Positions 9,996 to 21,484 of a stretch of 64,000 bases of DNA are shown piece after piece. Every line of letters starts with the position of its first letter. Position 1 is the first letter of the stretch. The notes under the pieces are model-generated. The model searched no databases and had not been told where the DNA came from. It worked only from the letters and a program-made list of their open reading frames with translations. This DNA is from Mesostigma viride (Eukaryota; Streptophyta; Mesostigmatophyceae; Mesostigmatales; Mesostigmataceae): NCBI GenBank assembly GCA_009746045.1, contig RPFO01000164.1, positions 1,036,756-1,100,755 on the forward strand, read 5' to 3'. The position numbers were made by a program, and so were the translations under genes.

Positions 9996-12900
9996 TCACT
10001 CAGTGCCCGTAATCTGCTTCAGGAGCTCCTTACGAGCATCCTCCTCCGCCTCCGCTTCCTGAAAAGACAACAGACCACACACAGGAGGCGGAAAGGATGA
10101 AGAAACATCGACCATGAGCCCATGAAACGGCAGATGCTTCAAGAGCAACGAGAAAGAACCAGAACAGCTGTCATGGGGATTACACTTTCACAATTACTGT
10201 CACACAGTTTGCTGCTACTACAAAAAAGGAAAAGAAACCTATGTTGGAGCTCAATGGATGGGGTTGAAATAAATTAACTACACCACTGTCATCGCAAGTA
10301 CTGCTGACCATACAGAATTCCCTAATGCCTGAACAACAAGATCGTCCACTGCACCTTCTAGTAAAGCAAGACATGCATAACCGCGCTCAAATGTTGGACG
10401 ATGGTCATGATGACCCGGGTTTGGAAGGGGCAGCAGACGAAGGCAGCAAGCCAGGGGTGAAATTAAGGGCGACTGGACCATCAAGTTCAAGGCTGCTGAC
10501 ACCTGTCACCTGGCTACATGGTCTTACTACCACTGGAAATGCTATTCCATTCCAATTCTGAGGAGAAGTATATACTCTGAGCCCTACCACGCAAGACAAC
10601 GGACTAATAAACATAACGGACTTGACCATCCATGTCTCTTACTTCCCATTGTTTAGACGACCAAGCGAGACACTTTCTTTGCCCAAAAACTGCGCGACAA
10701 AACTCGAGATGGTGACCACGGAGACGAGGCGAGGTCCCGCACCTCCCTTCTGTGCGCCCGGTGGCACACAACCAACGCGGCCAGGGCACAAAGCCTGGGC
10801 TCGCTCACCTTGCTGTAGAACCAGTGCCAAAGCCGCCTCACCTTGTAGTAAAACACGTGCCTGACCACCCTAACCTTGCAGTAAAACAAGTGCCTGACCG
10901 CCCTCACCTTGTTGTAGAACCAGTGCTGCGTGCCGTCACCGCCGTCCTCACGGTAGCGGGTCTCGGGGTTCTCGTAGAAGGGGTCCTGGAGGCATCCGCA
11001 GAAAGGGCCCCGCCGCGCCCATCACGAGGACAAGGTGGTCAACACCGCCCAAGACAACCACCAGGACCAGAGAGTGGCCGCAGAAACCGCAGGTATGAGA
11101 GGTAGGGGCAGGCCGCGGGGGCATGTGGGCGGGACTTATGAAAGTGGGCACGCTCGTGCATGGCACCATCGTCGACACGGTTCCACGCACTGACACAAGA
11201 TCGTTTTTGTGATATGAGCACAGCATTTCTGGCCTGCCCTGGCTGTCTCCTTAGTGCCATGAGAAGTGACCAGGTAGGGGTCCCGTTGGACCCCCCACGC
11301 CACGTGGCCCGCAGTCAGCACCACCCTGAGCCAGCACACAAGGTCGAGCCATGCAGCAACACCAGTCATGACATGCCGTCATGCAGTGCCGATACGGACA
11401 CGTAGGCAGGGGTTGTTGGTAGATCTGTCATGTGACTTTACTAGCCATCTTCTGATTCAGTTGCGCACCACAAACACGCAGACGACATGTGTTATTTCCC
11501 CCCCCCCCCACGACATTTTCCCAGAGAGGGAAAATGATGGTCGATGCCACTGCTTGATATTTAAGATAAAACGCTACCAAACATACCACGAGCCAGGTAC
11601 AGGCACCAGCTGCACTCCTGCCCACACCCAGCCCACGCCGGATGGCTCATCCCCTCACATTCCGCGCCGTCACATCACAAGCCTGTGGCAGCTGGCAGAT
11701 CATGGCATCCCGTAGTACTATTTTACAATGTCATTAAATTATTATACTAGGCATCATTACTTGGGCTAACATCAACAGTGATGGAGGCTGCTGCATCCCG
11801 TCATACTGGAATAATTAATACTGGACACCAACCCCATAATACTGGACACCAACCCCTTAATACTGGACACCAACCCCATAATACTGGATATCAACCCCAT
11901 AATACTGGACACCACCCCCATAATACTGGACACCACCCCCATAATACTGGACACCAACCCCATAATACTGGACATCAACCCCATAATACTGGACAAAACC
12001 CCCATAATACTGGACACCAACCCCACATGACCAGGTCAACCCCATGGCTTGCAGCAATCTCTGAGCTCTCCCCGAGCATACCTTGGTGGAGGCGGCTAGC
12101 AGGCAGCCCCAGGTGAACACGAGGGCAAACACCATGTCTGCAGGGGGTGGGCCGCCAAGCGGCGCGGGGGTAGGGGCACATTGCAAAGCCCGCAGTGCAA
12201 ACGTCGCATGAGCATGTAGATGTATCCAGATCTCTGGCCTGCTCTGGTTGTCTCACGGATATAGGAGACTTCCAGCACAGGCAGGGCGGCATGAGCACTA
12301 GGCACCTGTGGCAGCGGGGGTACCCACGGTCGCACCCCAGCGAAGGACAAACGCTGGGGACGGAAGGCAAACGCTGGAGGAGAACCTACACTGTGCCAGC
12401 ACATGAAGGGGAGCCAGCATGGAACAAGCGGGCAGGACCTACCGATCCGCGAGGCAGCCCCTGGTCGTACAATGCAAGATAACGTGCATACGAGACCCCG
12501 CGAGCAAGCCTGCGCGAGCCATGCCTCCACCGCCCATGTGCTCATGGCGGATACGTGCGCACTGACGGGAGGACGCAAAACTCTCCCCCACCCTGTCCTC
12601 CTAAACACGTGGATCAACTCCATGCTGCGTTCAAGTATTGGGCATTTGTGCCGTCTCTTCTTGCTGAACCAAGGTAGCCAAGGGCACGTCATAGAGGGCC
12701 ACGAGTCACCGCTGGAGGAAAATAGGACAGCCAGCATAACACGAGCCCTTTTTTGGCAGCCGGTAAGCAAACCCCTCTGGCACCAATTCAACAGTGCACA
12801 CGACGACCTAACTTCTGCCACACCCACCTCTGACGACCACCAACACATGCAACCGCCACCACATCATGCTGGTTGTATCACCGGCATGTTAACCCACAAG

Positions 12901-13214
12901 CCTCCCCCCCTCCCCCCCTCCCCCCTCCCCCCCCCCCCCCTCCCCCTCCCCCCCTCCCCCCCCCTCCCCCCCCCCCCTCCCCCCCCTCCCCTCCCCCCCC
13001 CCCCCTCCCCCCCCCTCCCCCCCCTCCCCCCCCCCCTCCCCCCCTCCCCCCCCTCCCCCCCCCTCCCGCCCCACGTACAGAAGCCCTGGACGGCCGCGTC
13101 GGTGAAGGCGAAGTCGGACGAGTCGACGATGGTCTCGATCGCCTCAAACGTCTCGTGTGCCAGCACAAGGGGGAAAGGGGCCAGCGAGAACAGCCGCGTC
13201 ATGCGGGGGGGCAG
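9996..13214 (-). CDS. Unrecognised small membrane protein, 3' exons of a split gene
   Basis: Four exons join in phase: 13214-13079, 12137-12082, 10985-10908 (alternative ends 10875, 10842, 10809) and 10058-9996 (TGA). The exons encode, in order, a stretch with MTRLFSLAPFPLVLAHETF, one hydrophobic span (YMVFALVFTWGCLLAAS), the polar motif TKDPFYENPETRYREDGGDG followed by TQHWFYNK, and an acidic/basic tail ending KELLKQITGTE. Introns have GT-AG ends (GTACGT, GTATGC, GTGAGG donors). The layout, one span followed by a charged tail, resembles small organelle-membrane subunits, but I cannot name the family. The 5' exon is not identified; a candidate with donor GTAAGC lies at 14527-14371. Extra exons in the long last intron are possible. 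The third exon's donor region is quadruplicated. Confidence 0.6.
10806..10935 (-). repeat. Four tandem 33-bp copies of an exon-intron boundary
   Basis: On the minus strand a unit CACTGGTTCTACAACAAG followed by GTGAGGGCGGTCAGG recurs four times at exactly 33 bp. Each copy carries an AAG|GT donor (exon ends 10908, 10875, 10842, 10809). The reading frame stays open through all four. Confidence 0.85.
11811..12025. repeat. 21-bp minisatellite
   Basis: About ten copies of ATACTGGACACCAACCCCAT plus one base. It lies in the intron between the second and third exons of the 9996-13214 gene. Confidence 0.9.
12900..13072. repeat. C-rich polypyrimidine tract (CCCCCCT-type)
   Basis: Runs of C broken by single T residues. 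On the minus strand it is a G-rich segment immediately downstream of the exon ending at 13079. Proline- and glycine-rich open frames across it are artefacts. Confidence 0.9.
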
Positions 13215-13249
13215 CTGACGTGCCGAGATCCACGCAGGAGCGACCGCCA

Positions 13250-14025
13250 CCATGCGCCCACAGCAGCAGCACCACCACCAGCAGCAGCAGCACCACCACC
13301 ACCACAGCAGCAGCAGCAGCACCAACACCAACACCATCACCACAGCACATGACCACGGACAAGTGCGGGGACACGACAGGTGTCAGCATCCACCCCCATC
13401 CCTTCTGCCATGCCTCTTATCAACTCCCCCCCCCCCCCCAATCAAGGCAGGCCCGCACCACTATGCCATGACATCCCATGCCGGCCAAAGACACGTCCAG
13501 CCCCCCCAGGGCGAACGAACGCACGGGGGCCGCCAGCATCACCTGCCGCAACCAGTATTACCTGCCGCCGCCACCGCTGCCACCACCATTAGCTGCTGCC
13601 ATCATAACTGTCGTCATCATCATCCACTGCCATCATCATGCCTGCTGGCCTCCTCTTGACCCGCAACCAACGGGCAGGGAGCCGCACAAGCATGCCACTG
13701 ACAAGGTGAGTATGGCGAGCAACAAATCCATGAGATGATATCTTGACGTTTCTTCTTCTTCCCTTTCTTTTTTCCTGCATGACATATTGCCCAGCCATGC
13801 CATCTAGGTACATGCATGCCAGTGCATGACTCATTCCCTCCAGCATGAACCACGTTGGCCTGATAGGCCTGCCACATCCAGGACCTCATTTTGCTATCAT
13901 TCCCCATGAGAACAGCACACGAATTAGAGCACATTTCCAACAAAGGTTGGCAATGGTATTTTCAGGCTTCCAGAGCATGCAAACATGCGCATGCACGCAT
14001 TTCCCATGGAGGCAATATTCCTAGG

Positions 14026-14062
<37 letters not shown>

Positions 14063-14960
14063 CTACGGCAATGGCGCGTAAACTTGACGGTATCCGGCCA
14101 GGTCCCATTCGAGCTTTCCTCAGGATGAAAGGCAGGGTGGATAAGCACCCTGCGCCACGAGCGGTTCTGTACATGCAGCGGAGCCCATTCCTTCGTAGGT
14201 ATGTCAGCTCAAAAGTACGAAGGATGCCGTGGGACTAGAGCGAGGAATGCAGCTGAAGGCTATACAGCACAAGGTCATCATGCCGCCCTTCCAATCCTTC
14301 GCACGGCGGCCGTGCGTTGACACAGATTTCAAGACGGTAGCAACGCGCGCAGGGCCCGGATTAAGCTTACCGCGGGTCTGCTTCCAGAGGAGATTTTGGG
14401 CAGCTGGCAGCGAGTACATACGCTCAGAGAGCGTGCGCGAACGGAAGGAGAGGGCTGCGAAATTCAAAAGCAACGACCAACAGAAAGCAAGAGTCTTGGT
14501 ACGCTCCAACAGCTCAATGTGCAGCAAACCGGTGGTGGCCCCACATAAACTCGACTATCCTAAGCGTAATGCACACAGCATGCGAGAATCTAATCATATT
14601 CAAAACTGCAATACGGCGGATGAAGTCGCAGAGCAGGACCCTACCCTGAGCGGTGCCTGGCTACGAGCCAACGAGTTAGTTAGCCCGTGAACGGCCGAAA
14701 CATTGACGCGTGCTGCCATTGCGGCCGCCATGCCTTACTGAGGAAGGTCTATGCGGCTGAAAACGCGAAGCACGGGGACCTTTCCTTAACTCTCCCAAAA
14801 GAGGAGAGGCAGGTGTGTCTATGGCGCTCGCGGGCTGCTAAGGCGGTCCCGAGGACACCACGAGCCACTAGCTACGTGCTACTGGTGGCTGTCTTGGCGT
14901 TAGTTTGGCGTTATTGTTCACTTTTCAATATCCCTTTTTACGTATGGGTATACGGTAGAT
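13250..14960. other. Spacer with CAG/CAC and AT repeats; no supported gene
   Basis: CAG/CAC repeats occupy 13258-13345 and an (AT)n run 14029-14060. Two overlapping frames (14229-14690 plus and 14527-14204 minus) resemble no family. The minus one could supply the first exon of the 9996-13214 gene, but this is a guess. Confidence 0.4.
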
Positions 14961-15314
14961 GAGCGCCGCGAGTCACGCGACCCGACAGCGCTGTGAACTT
15001 AATGCTGCCGGACAAAGGTTTCCAGGGCCGTTGAAAGTGGGTGTAGCCTGGCCAGATTAGGGTTGTTATGCTTTGTTATGACTGGTTCTGACATACCTAT
15101 CAGGGTAACCTGGTAAATTTCAGGTGGGCGAACTTGGAGCACATAAAGTGGAACACAAGTCTCTGTTTACTTTTTAACTTAACACGATGGACCAGATAAA
15201 CAACTTTATGCCGATCGGGCGCCGCAGGCGAGTAGAGTGGATTAAAGCAGGGCCAGGCACGCGAGGTGAAGTCCAGCAACGTGTAGCTGCTCAGGCTGTA
15301 GGGGCTTCATAAAC

Positions 15315-18300
15315 ATGGCGGCTTCATGCATGGTTGCAGGCCCCGTGGCCCGTGTGTTCGGTAATGAATGCAGTCTGAGGGAAACTTCCGTGAAGGCTAC
15401 AAGCTCTCGGTATGTAGGCTCGGGAGAAACGCGCGTGATTACGCGCATGTATGCTGTGGGAACGCCTTGGAATGCGCTGGAGCCTCCAAATTTCGAGTCG
15501 GTGCAGCATTCACTGCTGTACTAGCTAATTGACTTCACTACAATGTTATGACCTTTTTGAACCGTGCTTTTACTCCTTGCAGCCCCATGGGAAGTAGTTT
15601 CCTAGGATCGGGACCCGTCCCGTTGCGCTCCAGCAATGGCGCTGACTCCAGCCGTGCTATTCTCCAGGTACAGCATCTCCTAAGGCGTGGTATTATAATT
15701 GAACATGTGGAGAGAGTGTATGCCCTGCATTATCTTAGCGTCATGCCGTGTGACTTGCGGTCCGCCTGCGGTGCCAACTTGTTACTCATTTAAGGTCATA
15801 GTCGTCCATACCAAATACTCAATGGGCGCGTAGTATTGCAGAAGTACTCTACTGAGTCAAGTTTCTTGTATGTGTTCGTGTGTAGCAATAACGGCGACGA
15901 ATATTTCACAGTTCTTTGCAAAATTCAGGATTCCATTTCTGCTGTGCGTTGTTTTGGTAATCCGTTTATCCGTCATATTCGTCATAGCTCGGTATTTTTC
16001 TCGGGTCGAAAGGATTCGTCTGCATAATTTTCTGGCAGTGTTTTGCGGAGGTATCCCGAGATATTGACACGATGGCAACTTGCTACCAATCGCCGGTCTT
16101 TCCATGTCTACAGGTTAGGAATGCCATGACTAGGGATCAGAAGGCGGAGAAGATCGCCGTGCTCAAGGAGAAGCTCAGCAAGTCGATGCTTGTTGCTGGC
16201 ATGGACTACACGAACATGTCGGTACGTGGGATGACCAAGCTGTTGCTGTGAAGGGGTCACTTTTCCCTAGTCTTGACTAGGGATATCATGGACCGTGGTC
16301 CATGGTCCTTCACAATGTCCCATTAGCACCATTAGGCTTGCGCACGAGATGGAGCATGCGGGAAAAGGCATACCTTACTGCTAGGTTTACCCACGGGAGG
16401 TACCGTTATGGTTCACTACCAAGCTTGGTCACATGTCAGCTAGTTGCTGGGCAGTTCACATGGGCAGTCTGTTCTGTGTGTTTTCCCAGGGAGCAGGCGC
16501 CTGACAGGTCTGGAGATGTTGAATTGTGGTGCTGCACCCACTTTCAGTTGCATGCCTTCTGCCTAGATGCTGCTATCTAAACGCGAGGGACGGATGTCCC
16601 TTGTCCTCCTCGGACTACGATGGTAACAGCTGCAAGCAAAACAGATCAGGATTTGCCCTTGCTGTTGATGTAACCGTTACGTGCGCGAGCAAACTTGCCT
16701 GCGGCTGTCATGCTGCACGAATGCTAGCGGGTAGTGGGGTAAGGACCATCGCAGGGTGGGTAGGAGAGCGTGCAATCTATGTAGCATGCGCGGAGGTTGG
16801 ACTTCTTTAATTTTCAACGCTTGCTCACTGGCTTGTCTTACTCCCCCACACAGGACCATTGCCAGCTTGCCACTTGTTGGACTTGGGTGATATATAAGCT
16901 GATGTTTTCCGGAAATCAAAAGGCAAATCGTTCGTGATATTTGAATTTCCTTAATGTGCCAGCAGAGAGGGAGGGCATGAGGCTAAGGACCTGTGCCAGT
17001 GTCACATGCGTATGTGTGAGGTGTCGGAAGGCACTTGTCTGATGACCTGGCGAGCGCATGCCACTTATACACCAAGGAGTGTCGCACGTTGCGGGGCACC
17101 CCGCACAACCCGTCGTGTTCACCAAAGCCTCGCCAGGTCTCGCCCTAGGCACGTCCACGCACACGCACGCATCTATGGAATCAGTGTCTTATTTATGTGC
17201 ATGTGCCCGCGTATTCATTTTTCTTGGTTCACGTGTGCAGATATGGTTAATTTTGTGCCCATGAGTCCGTCAAGCTCTACTTGTGGAATTTTCGTGTTCC
17301 TACACAGTTTGGAAACACATTGTTTTTGCTTATGGGGAAACACATTGTTTTTGCTTATGCGCCTAGGCTCACTCCATCGTGCTGGTCACGCGATTGCAAT
17401 TTTTCTTTCTCGCTTCCCCTTACCAACATTTCGCGCACGTGGTCCCTGTTGTGCTTCCCTGGTCCTGTGTGTGTGGATTCGCCTGGTCTTGCCCGACCAC
17501 CCACATTTCCACGCTACTGCCACCACGCCACTGCTGCGGTTGTCCAGGTCAAGTACATGCAGGGCCTGCGCCGCGCGCTGCCGCCCAACTGCTCGGTGGT
17601 AGTGGCCAAGAACACGCTCGTGGGCGTGGCCATCAAGGACGACCCCAAGCTGGCCAAGCTGAACCAGCTGCTGGAGGGGCCCAAGGCCTGGCTGCTGGCA
17701 GACGAGGACAACGTGGCGGCTGCGGTCAAGGCGGTGCGCAAGTACGAGAAGGAGAACAAGGCCGAGGACAAGTTCAAGGGGGCGGTGCTCGACGGACAGT
17801 TCATCCCCGCTGACCAGATCACGGTGCGTGGGTGGGGTGGGGGGGCGGGGATGGGTGTGGGGGGAGGTGGAGTATAACCATTGGCTTGGCGTCGATGGCA
17901 AGTCGTAACTACTGTGACTAGGCGTTCCGCATGTCAGCCATGGCAGGTTGTGAATGCCATCGCATCTTTGCATGAGCAGTGACCTGGAATATGATGTTTG
18001 GTCGGCCGGCAAGGCGGGGTGCCGGTAAGTACCATGCCAGGAGAATTTTTTGCCGACCTGGTGTGTCATATGGCCACTAGCCAGCCAGGGTTGAACCTTT
18101 GGTTGTGGGGTGGGGGGAAAGAACGGGCAAGGTGTTGCACTTTCATTGGTATGTCACTCTATACAGTTTTAAGTTGTGTACCCTGCTTTGAGATGGCCTA
18201 GTGAAAATATGGGTTGAAACCCAGGTGAATCCCAGGGACCAGAAGTTCGTGGAATAACGCCCGTGCCCAGCCCATAGTCCAGCAACGTGACTGTCCTGAT

Positions 18301-18980
18301 GTAACCTACCCTGACGTAAGTTCCTTCGTCGTTTCCCCTCCCCCTCCATCTGAGCATACTGCTTTTCGTCCCCCGTGTAGTTAGTATTGTGCAAGGTGTA
18401 TTTAGGGTTGCTGGAGGAGTTCCACTTCCACTCGTTTCAGAACTTAAAAGGTCTGTTCAGTGTCCATGGTGCCCGTACTGGTGTGCCCAGCAGGTCGCTG
18501 CCTGGCTGGCCCTGCTGTGACCGCAAGCCCCTTGGATTGTCATTACCAAAGCCAACTGCCAGGCTGTGCTTCGCAAGGCTTTGGGCCGCTTCCTCATCTG
18601 TATCCGGTGTATGACCAAACATGCCTCACTAGTAGGCACACTGTCGACGTATGCATGCCGGTGGCCATCTCTGCTCGTGGCCCCATCTATAGCGTGCCTC
18701 TCACGCATACATGGTCGTGGTTGTTCCCCCGTTTGCCACCCCACCCCCCACCCGTTGTGTTGCTGTTATTACAAACCACCCTGCGTTGCGGCCCCTCTTT
18801 CAGAAGCTGGAGAGCCTGCCCACCAAGCTGGAGGTTATCACCAAGGTGGCTGTGTCCATCAAGATGGTCACCACCAAGGTTGCGCTTGGCATCAAGGCCG
18901 TGCCCCGCAGCGTGGGCTATGCCGCCAAGGCCCTGGCCGACAAGAAGGCCGAGGAGGCCGGCGAGCAGCCCTCTGCATAA
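15315..18980 (+). CDS. PRPL10: Plastid 50S ribosomal protein L10 (uL10c), nuclear-encoded
   Basis: Five exons join in phase to 246 residues: 15315-15409, 15583-15667, 16114-16221, 17548-17823, 18804-18980 (TAA). All introns are GT-AG. L10 anchors the L12 stalk on the large ribosomal subunit, where translation factors bind. Residues 1 to about 60 (MAASCMVAGPVARVF..., rich in S, A, R, poor in acids) look like a plastid transit peptide. The conserved uL10 core follows: KAEKIAVLKEKLSKSMLVAG, then KYMQGLRRALP, NTLVGVAIKD, EGPKAWLLAD and KFKGAVLDGQFIP. The C-terminus (LESLPTKLEVITKV ... EEAGEQPSA) corresponds to the helix that binds L12. The length is near that of plant homologues (about 220). The start is the first Met in frame. 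A bacterial-type, plastid-directed protein is clear; a mitochondrial one is less likely given the ARC3 context and leader composition. Confidence 0.93.
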
Positions 18981-19780
18981 GCACGCGGTGGTGCCACTGG
19001 GCAGCAAGCAGGTTGGTCAGGGTGGTCGTTGGGATATGGCGCATCTGGCGTGCGCTGATGGCACCGAATTGCCCCGGGGTGTCGCGTATCCCGTTCTGTT
19101 TGTGGAGCGGTGCTGCAGCAGCCCGGTGTTGAGCCTGTGTTACTTATGCCTGCACAGCACCTGCCTCATGGGCATGTGTGGTAGTGTAGGTGCCAAGCCA
19201 GAGTTATCAAGACATGGCATGCAAGGGCACCCACGCGATCTGCCAAGAAGCTAAGCCAGACTTGCAAATGGGAGTCACCAGCAACCAACCTTCTGGGGTT
19301 GTGAGACATGAGTCTTCTGTGGAGATGCTCTCCGTAGCCTTGGAATCAGATCAATAATGACAGGACAGTTGGCCGTCAGGTGGCTGTTCCACATGGAGAG
19401 CTGCGGGCACCGCGTGGTAGCAGAGCCTCTCCATTTGTAGCATTTGCAGCGTGTATAGAAGGGAGATTGAAGGTGACAGTAATGAACTCAGCCGGCATAA
19501 ATTGCCCAAAGAACTGGGCACTGCTGCAGACTGCTTCCATCAGTGGTATTTTGCCATACATAATAGTTATCCTCTGCCTGATGCAAGCAAGCATAGGGGA
19601 GATAATCCTAATCCTTGCTGGCATTACATATGGTTCTTGCAAGTTCCATACGTTTTTTCCTATCATTTATGAATCCATTAATAAAACAAGCGCCTCCCAA
19701 TGGGTTGCGGCCCGAGCGAATCCGGTTGATATTATTGAGACAATGTACCAGGCTAGCATATAATAGGCCAATATTCCTTG
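18981..19780. other. Downstream of L10; nothing recognised
   Basis: Short open frames only (for example 19380-19763), without family signatures. No TGTAA motif was seen close to the L10 stop. Confidence 0.4.
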
Positions 19781-19784
19781 CTGC

Positions 19785-20150
19785 CACGAGCCACGAGGTA
19801 GCCATGGCTGATGGCGGAGCTCATAACTTTCACGTTTGGGCACCAAATTCGGCTGTGACTATCACAATCGCTTCGAACGTCTTTCTAAGACGCACACGCT
19901 GACATAATATTCCGAAGCTATTACTCAATATATGACGAGCAAACGCTCCTCGACGCAATGCAGCCTGGCGGCTGCTCTAATTAATTAATTAATTAATTAT
20001 CAACATCACTCCGTTACATACATGACCTCCCCACGGAGGCATGTCACAATTTAATTTAATTTAATTTTTAATCACTCCGTTGGGAGTCAATTAAAAATTA
20101 AATTAAATTATAACATGCCTCCGTGGGGGGGTCATGTAGCACATATTCCA
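19785..20150 (+). mobile_element. LINE-A 5' end joined directly to a TTAA tail, then nested 3' tails
   Basis: 19785-19980 match the 5' UTR and first codons of ORF1 in the element at 21455-23430 (ACGAGCAAACGC...CAGCCTGGCGGCTGC). At 19980 the sequence jumps to TTAA repeats, so nearly the whole body is missing. 20000-20150 hold two further tail blocks with CTCCGT motifs and ATTTA repeats in opposing orientation. Confidence 0.65.
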
Positions 20151-21484
20151 TGATGGATGGGGTGGAGCGTCGATTATTTTCCACAGGTCTTCGACGTCCA
20201 CAGAACCGGCTATTTCGACATGCCACACATCAGGATACTGGAGCTCGTTTTTTATGGGTCGTACACCTCCCTTCGTGACATGTGCCAGCGCCTCCAACGC
20301 CATAATTGCCTCCGCAGCCAGTCTGACGGCCAGTTTCAGCACCGCGGACCTGACCTGACTGGCTGGTCCCGACCGCGCCTTCAGCTCGCCCTCTTTTCCA
20401 TCCTTCAGCGCGCTGTGCGCCGCGGACCTCTGGAAACCCGCCCCCCTTGACCGAATCCACCTTCCTCCTCAACCTCCAAGAAGCCCTCTCACAGCACGTG
20501 ACGCCCCTAGCTGCAGATGTGGCAGCTGTGGGCCGCACGCTGGCTGATGAGCTCCACCATTCCCACCGCCATCGCCACCCTCCTCGCCTCCACACACACA
20601 CACACACCTCCGCCTCCACCGACTCCATCACCGCCCAGCTCCGCGACATCGACCAGCGCCTCCAGGACAACGCCATCGCCATCAGATGCCTGCAAAACAC
20701 CGCAGGCATCACCGCCCTGTTCATTATTGTCATGGATCACGTCATGCGCCGGGCACGTGCGCACTTTACTGCTCTTAAGGGGTTCGAGCCCGGCTTGGAC
20801 ATCCTTAACGAGCGCGAGCACAGCGGGTTTAACAGTGGCTACCGCCTGGCTGACCTGATTTATGCGGACGACACCACCCTCATCGCGCGCCCCGAGCACA
20901 TTCAGACCTGGCTGGACTGTCTGGGCTTGGAGGCGAGGGCGGTGGGGTTGGAGATTAGTGTCAAAACTGAGGCGATGGTGATTGGAACCTCCAGTCGCCC
21001 CCCGCTGCCGCGCCTGCTCGACGGGACGGAGGTCCCCGGTTCCGTGACCGCTTCAAACTGCTGGGGAGCATGCTCCCTGACACCGCCGACGATGTGGACA
21101 TCCGCATCGGCCTGGCCTGGGCCCGGCTCCGCTCGCTCACCACCTACTGGTACTCGAAGGGCCTGGGCGAGCACCGCAAGCGCGTGCTCTTCAAGGTCCT
21201 CGTCCTCACGGTGCTTACGTATGGCGCCGATCGAGGCGTGGACATGTACACTGGCAGCTAAGCTAGACGGCACGGTTTACAGGATGCTCCGACAGGTCCT
21301 GAATGTAGGGTTTTCCAAGCATAGGTCATTGAGTATTTGTATCAGGGTATGCCTCGTATTTCCGACGAGTTCAGACGAGACTATCCCGATGGATGGATGG
21401 ATGGGTCACAAACAGTCCTACCGGGCTAATCCCGGGTATAACCTGTTGCAAGTCCGGTATGACGAGCCACGAGCCACGAGATAG
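20150..21484 (+). pseudogene. LINE-A with internal deletion: ORF1 fused in frame to ORF2 reverse transcriptase
   Basis: 20165-20450 match the N-terminal half of ORF1 (VFYGSYTSLRDMCQRL, compare VFYGTHASLLALCKQL). The long frame 20447-21484 then runs from ORF1 coil (TSASTDSITAQLRDIDQRL) directly into RT: RRARAHFTALKGFEPGLDIL, then GYRLADLIYADDTTLIARPE with the catalytic YADD box, then LGLEARAVGLEISVKTEAMV. The ORF1 C-terminus, the endonuclease and the first half of the RT are missing. After about 21040 the frame drifts (the YGA and LDGTVYRMLRQVLNVGFSKH motifs appear in other frames). The copy shows ORF1 and RT belong to one family. It is dead as an element. Confidence 0.75.

Noticed and set aside
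12873..13352. Proline-rich and glycine-rich frames
   Set aside because: They translate the C-rich tract and CAG/CAC repeats; the real coding signal there is the minus-strand exon 13214-13079.
14229..14690. 153-residue plus-strand frame as a gene
   Set aside because: No recognisable domain, an overlapping antisense frame of similar size, and no supporting splice or signal features.
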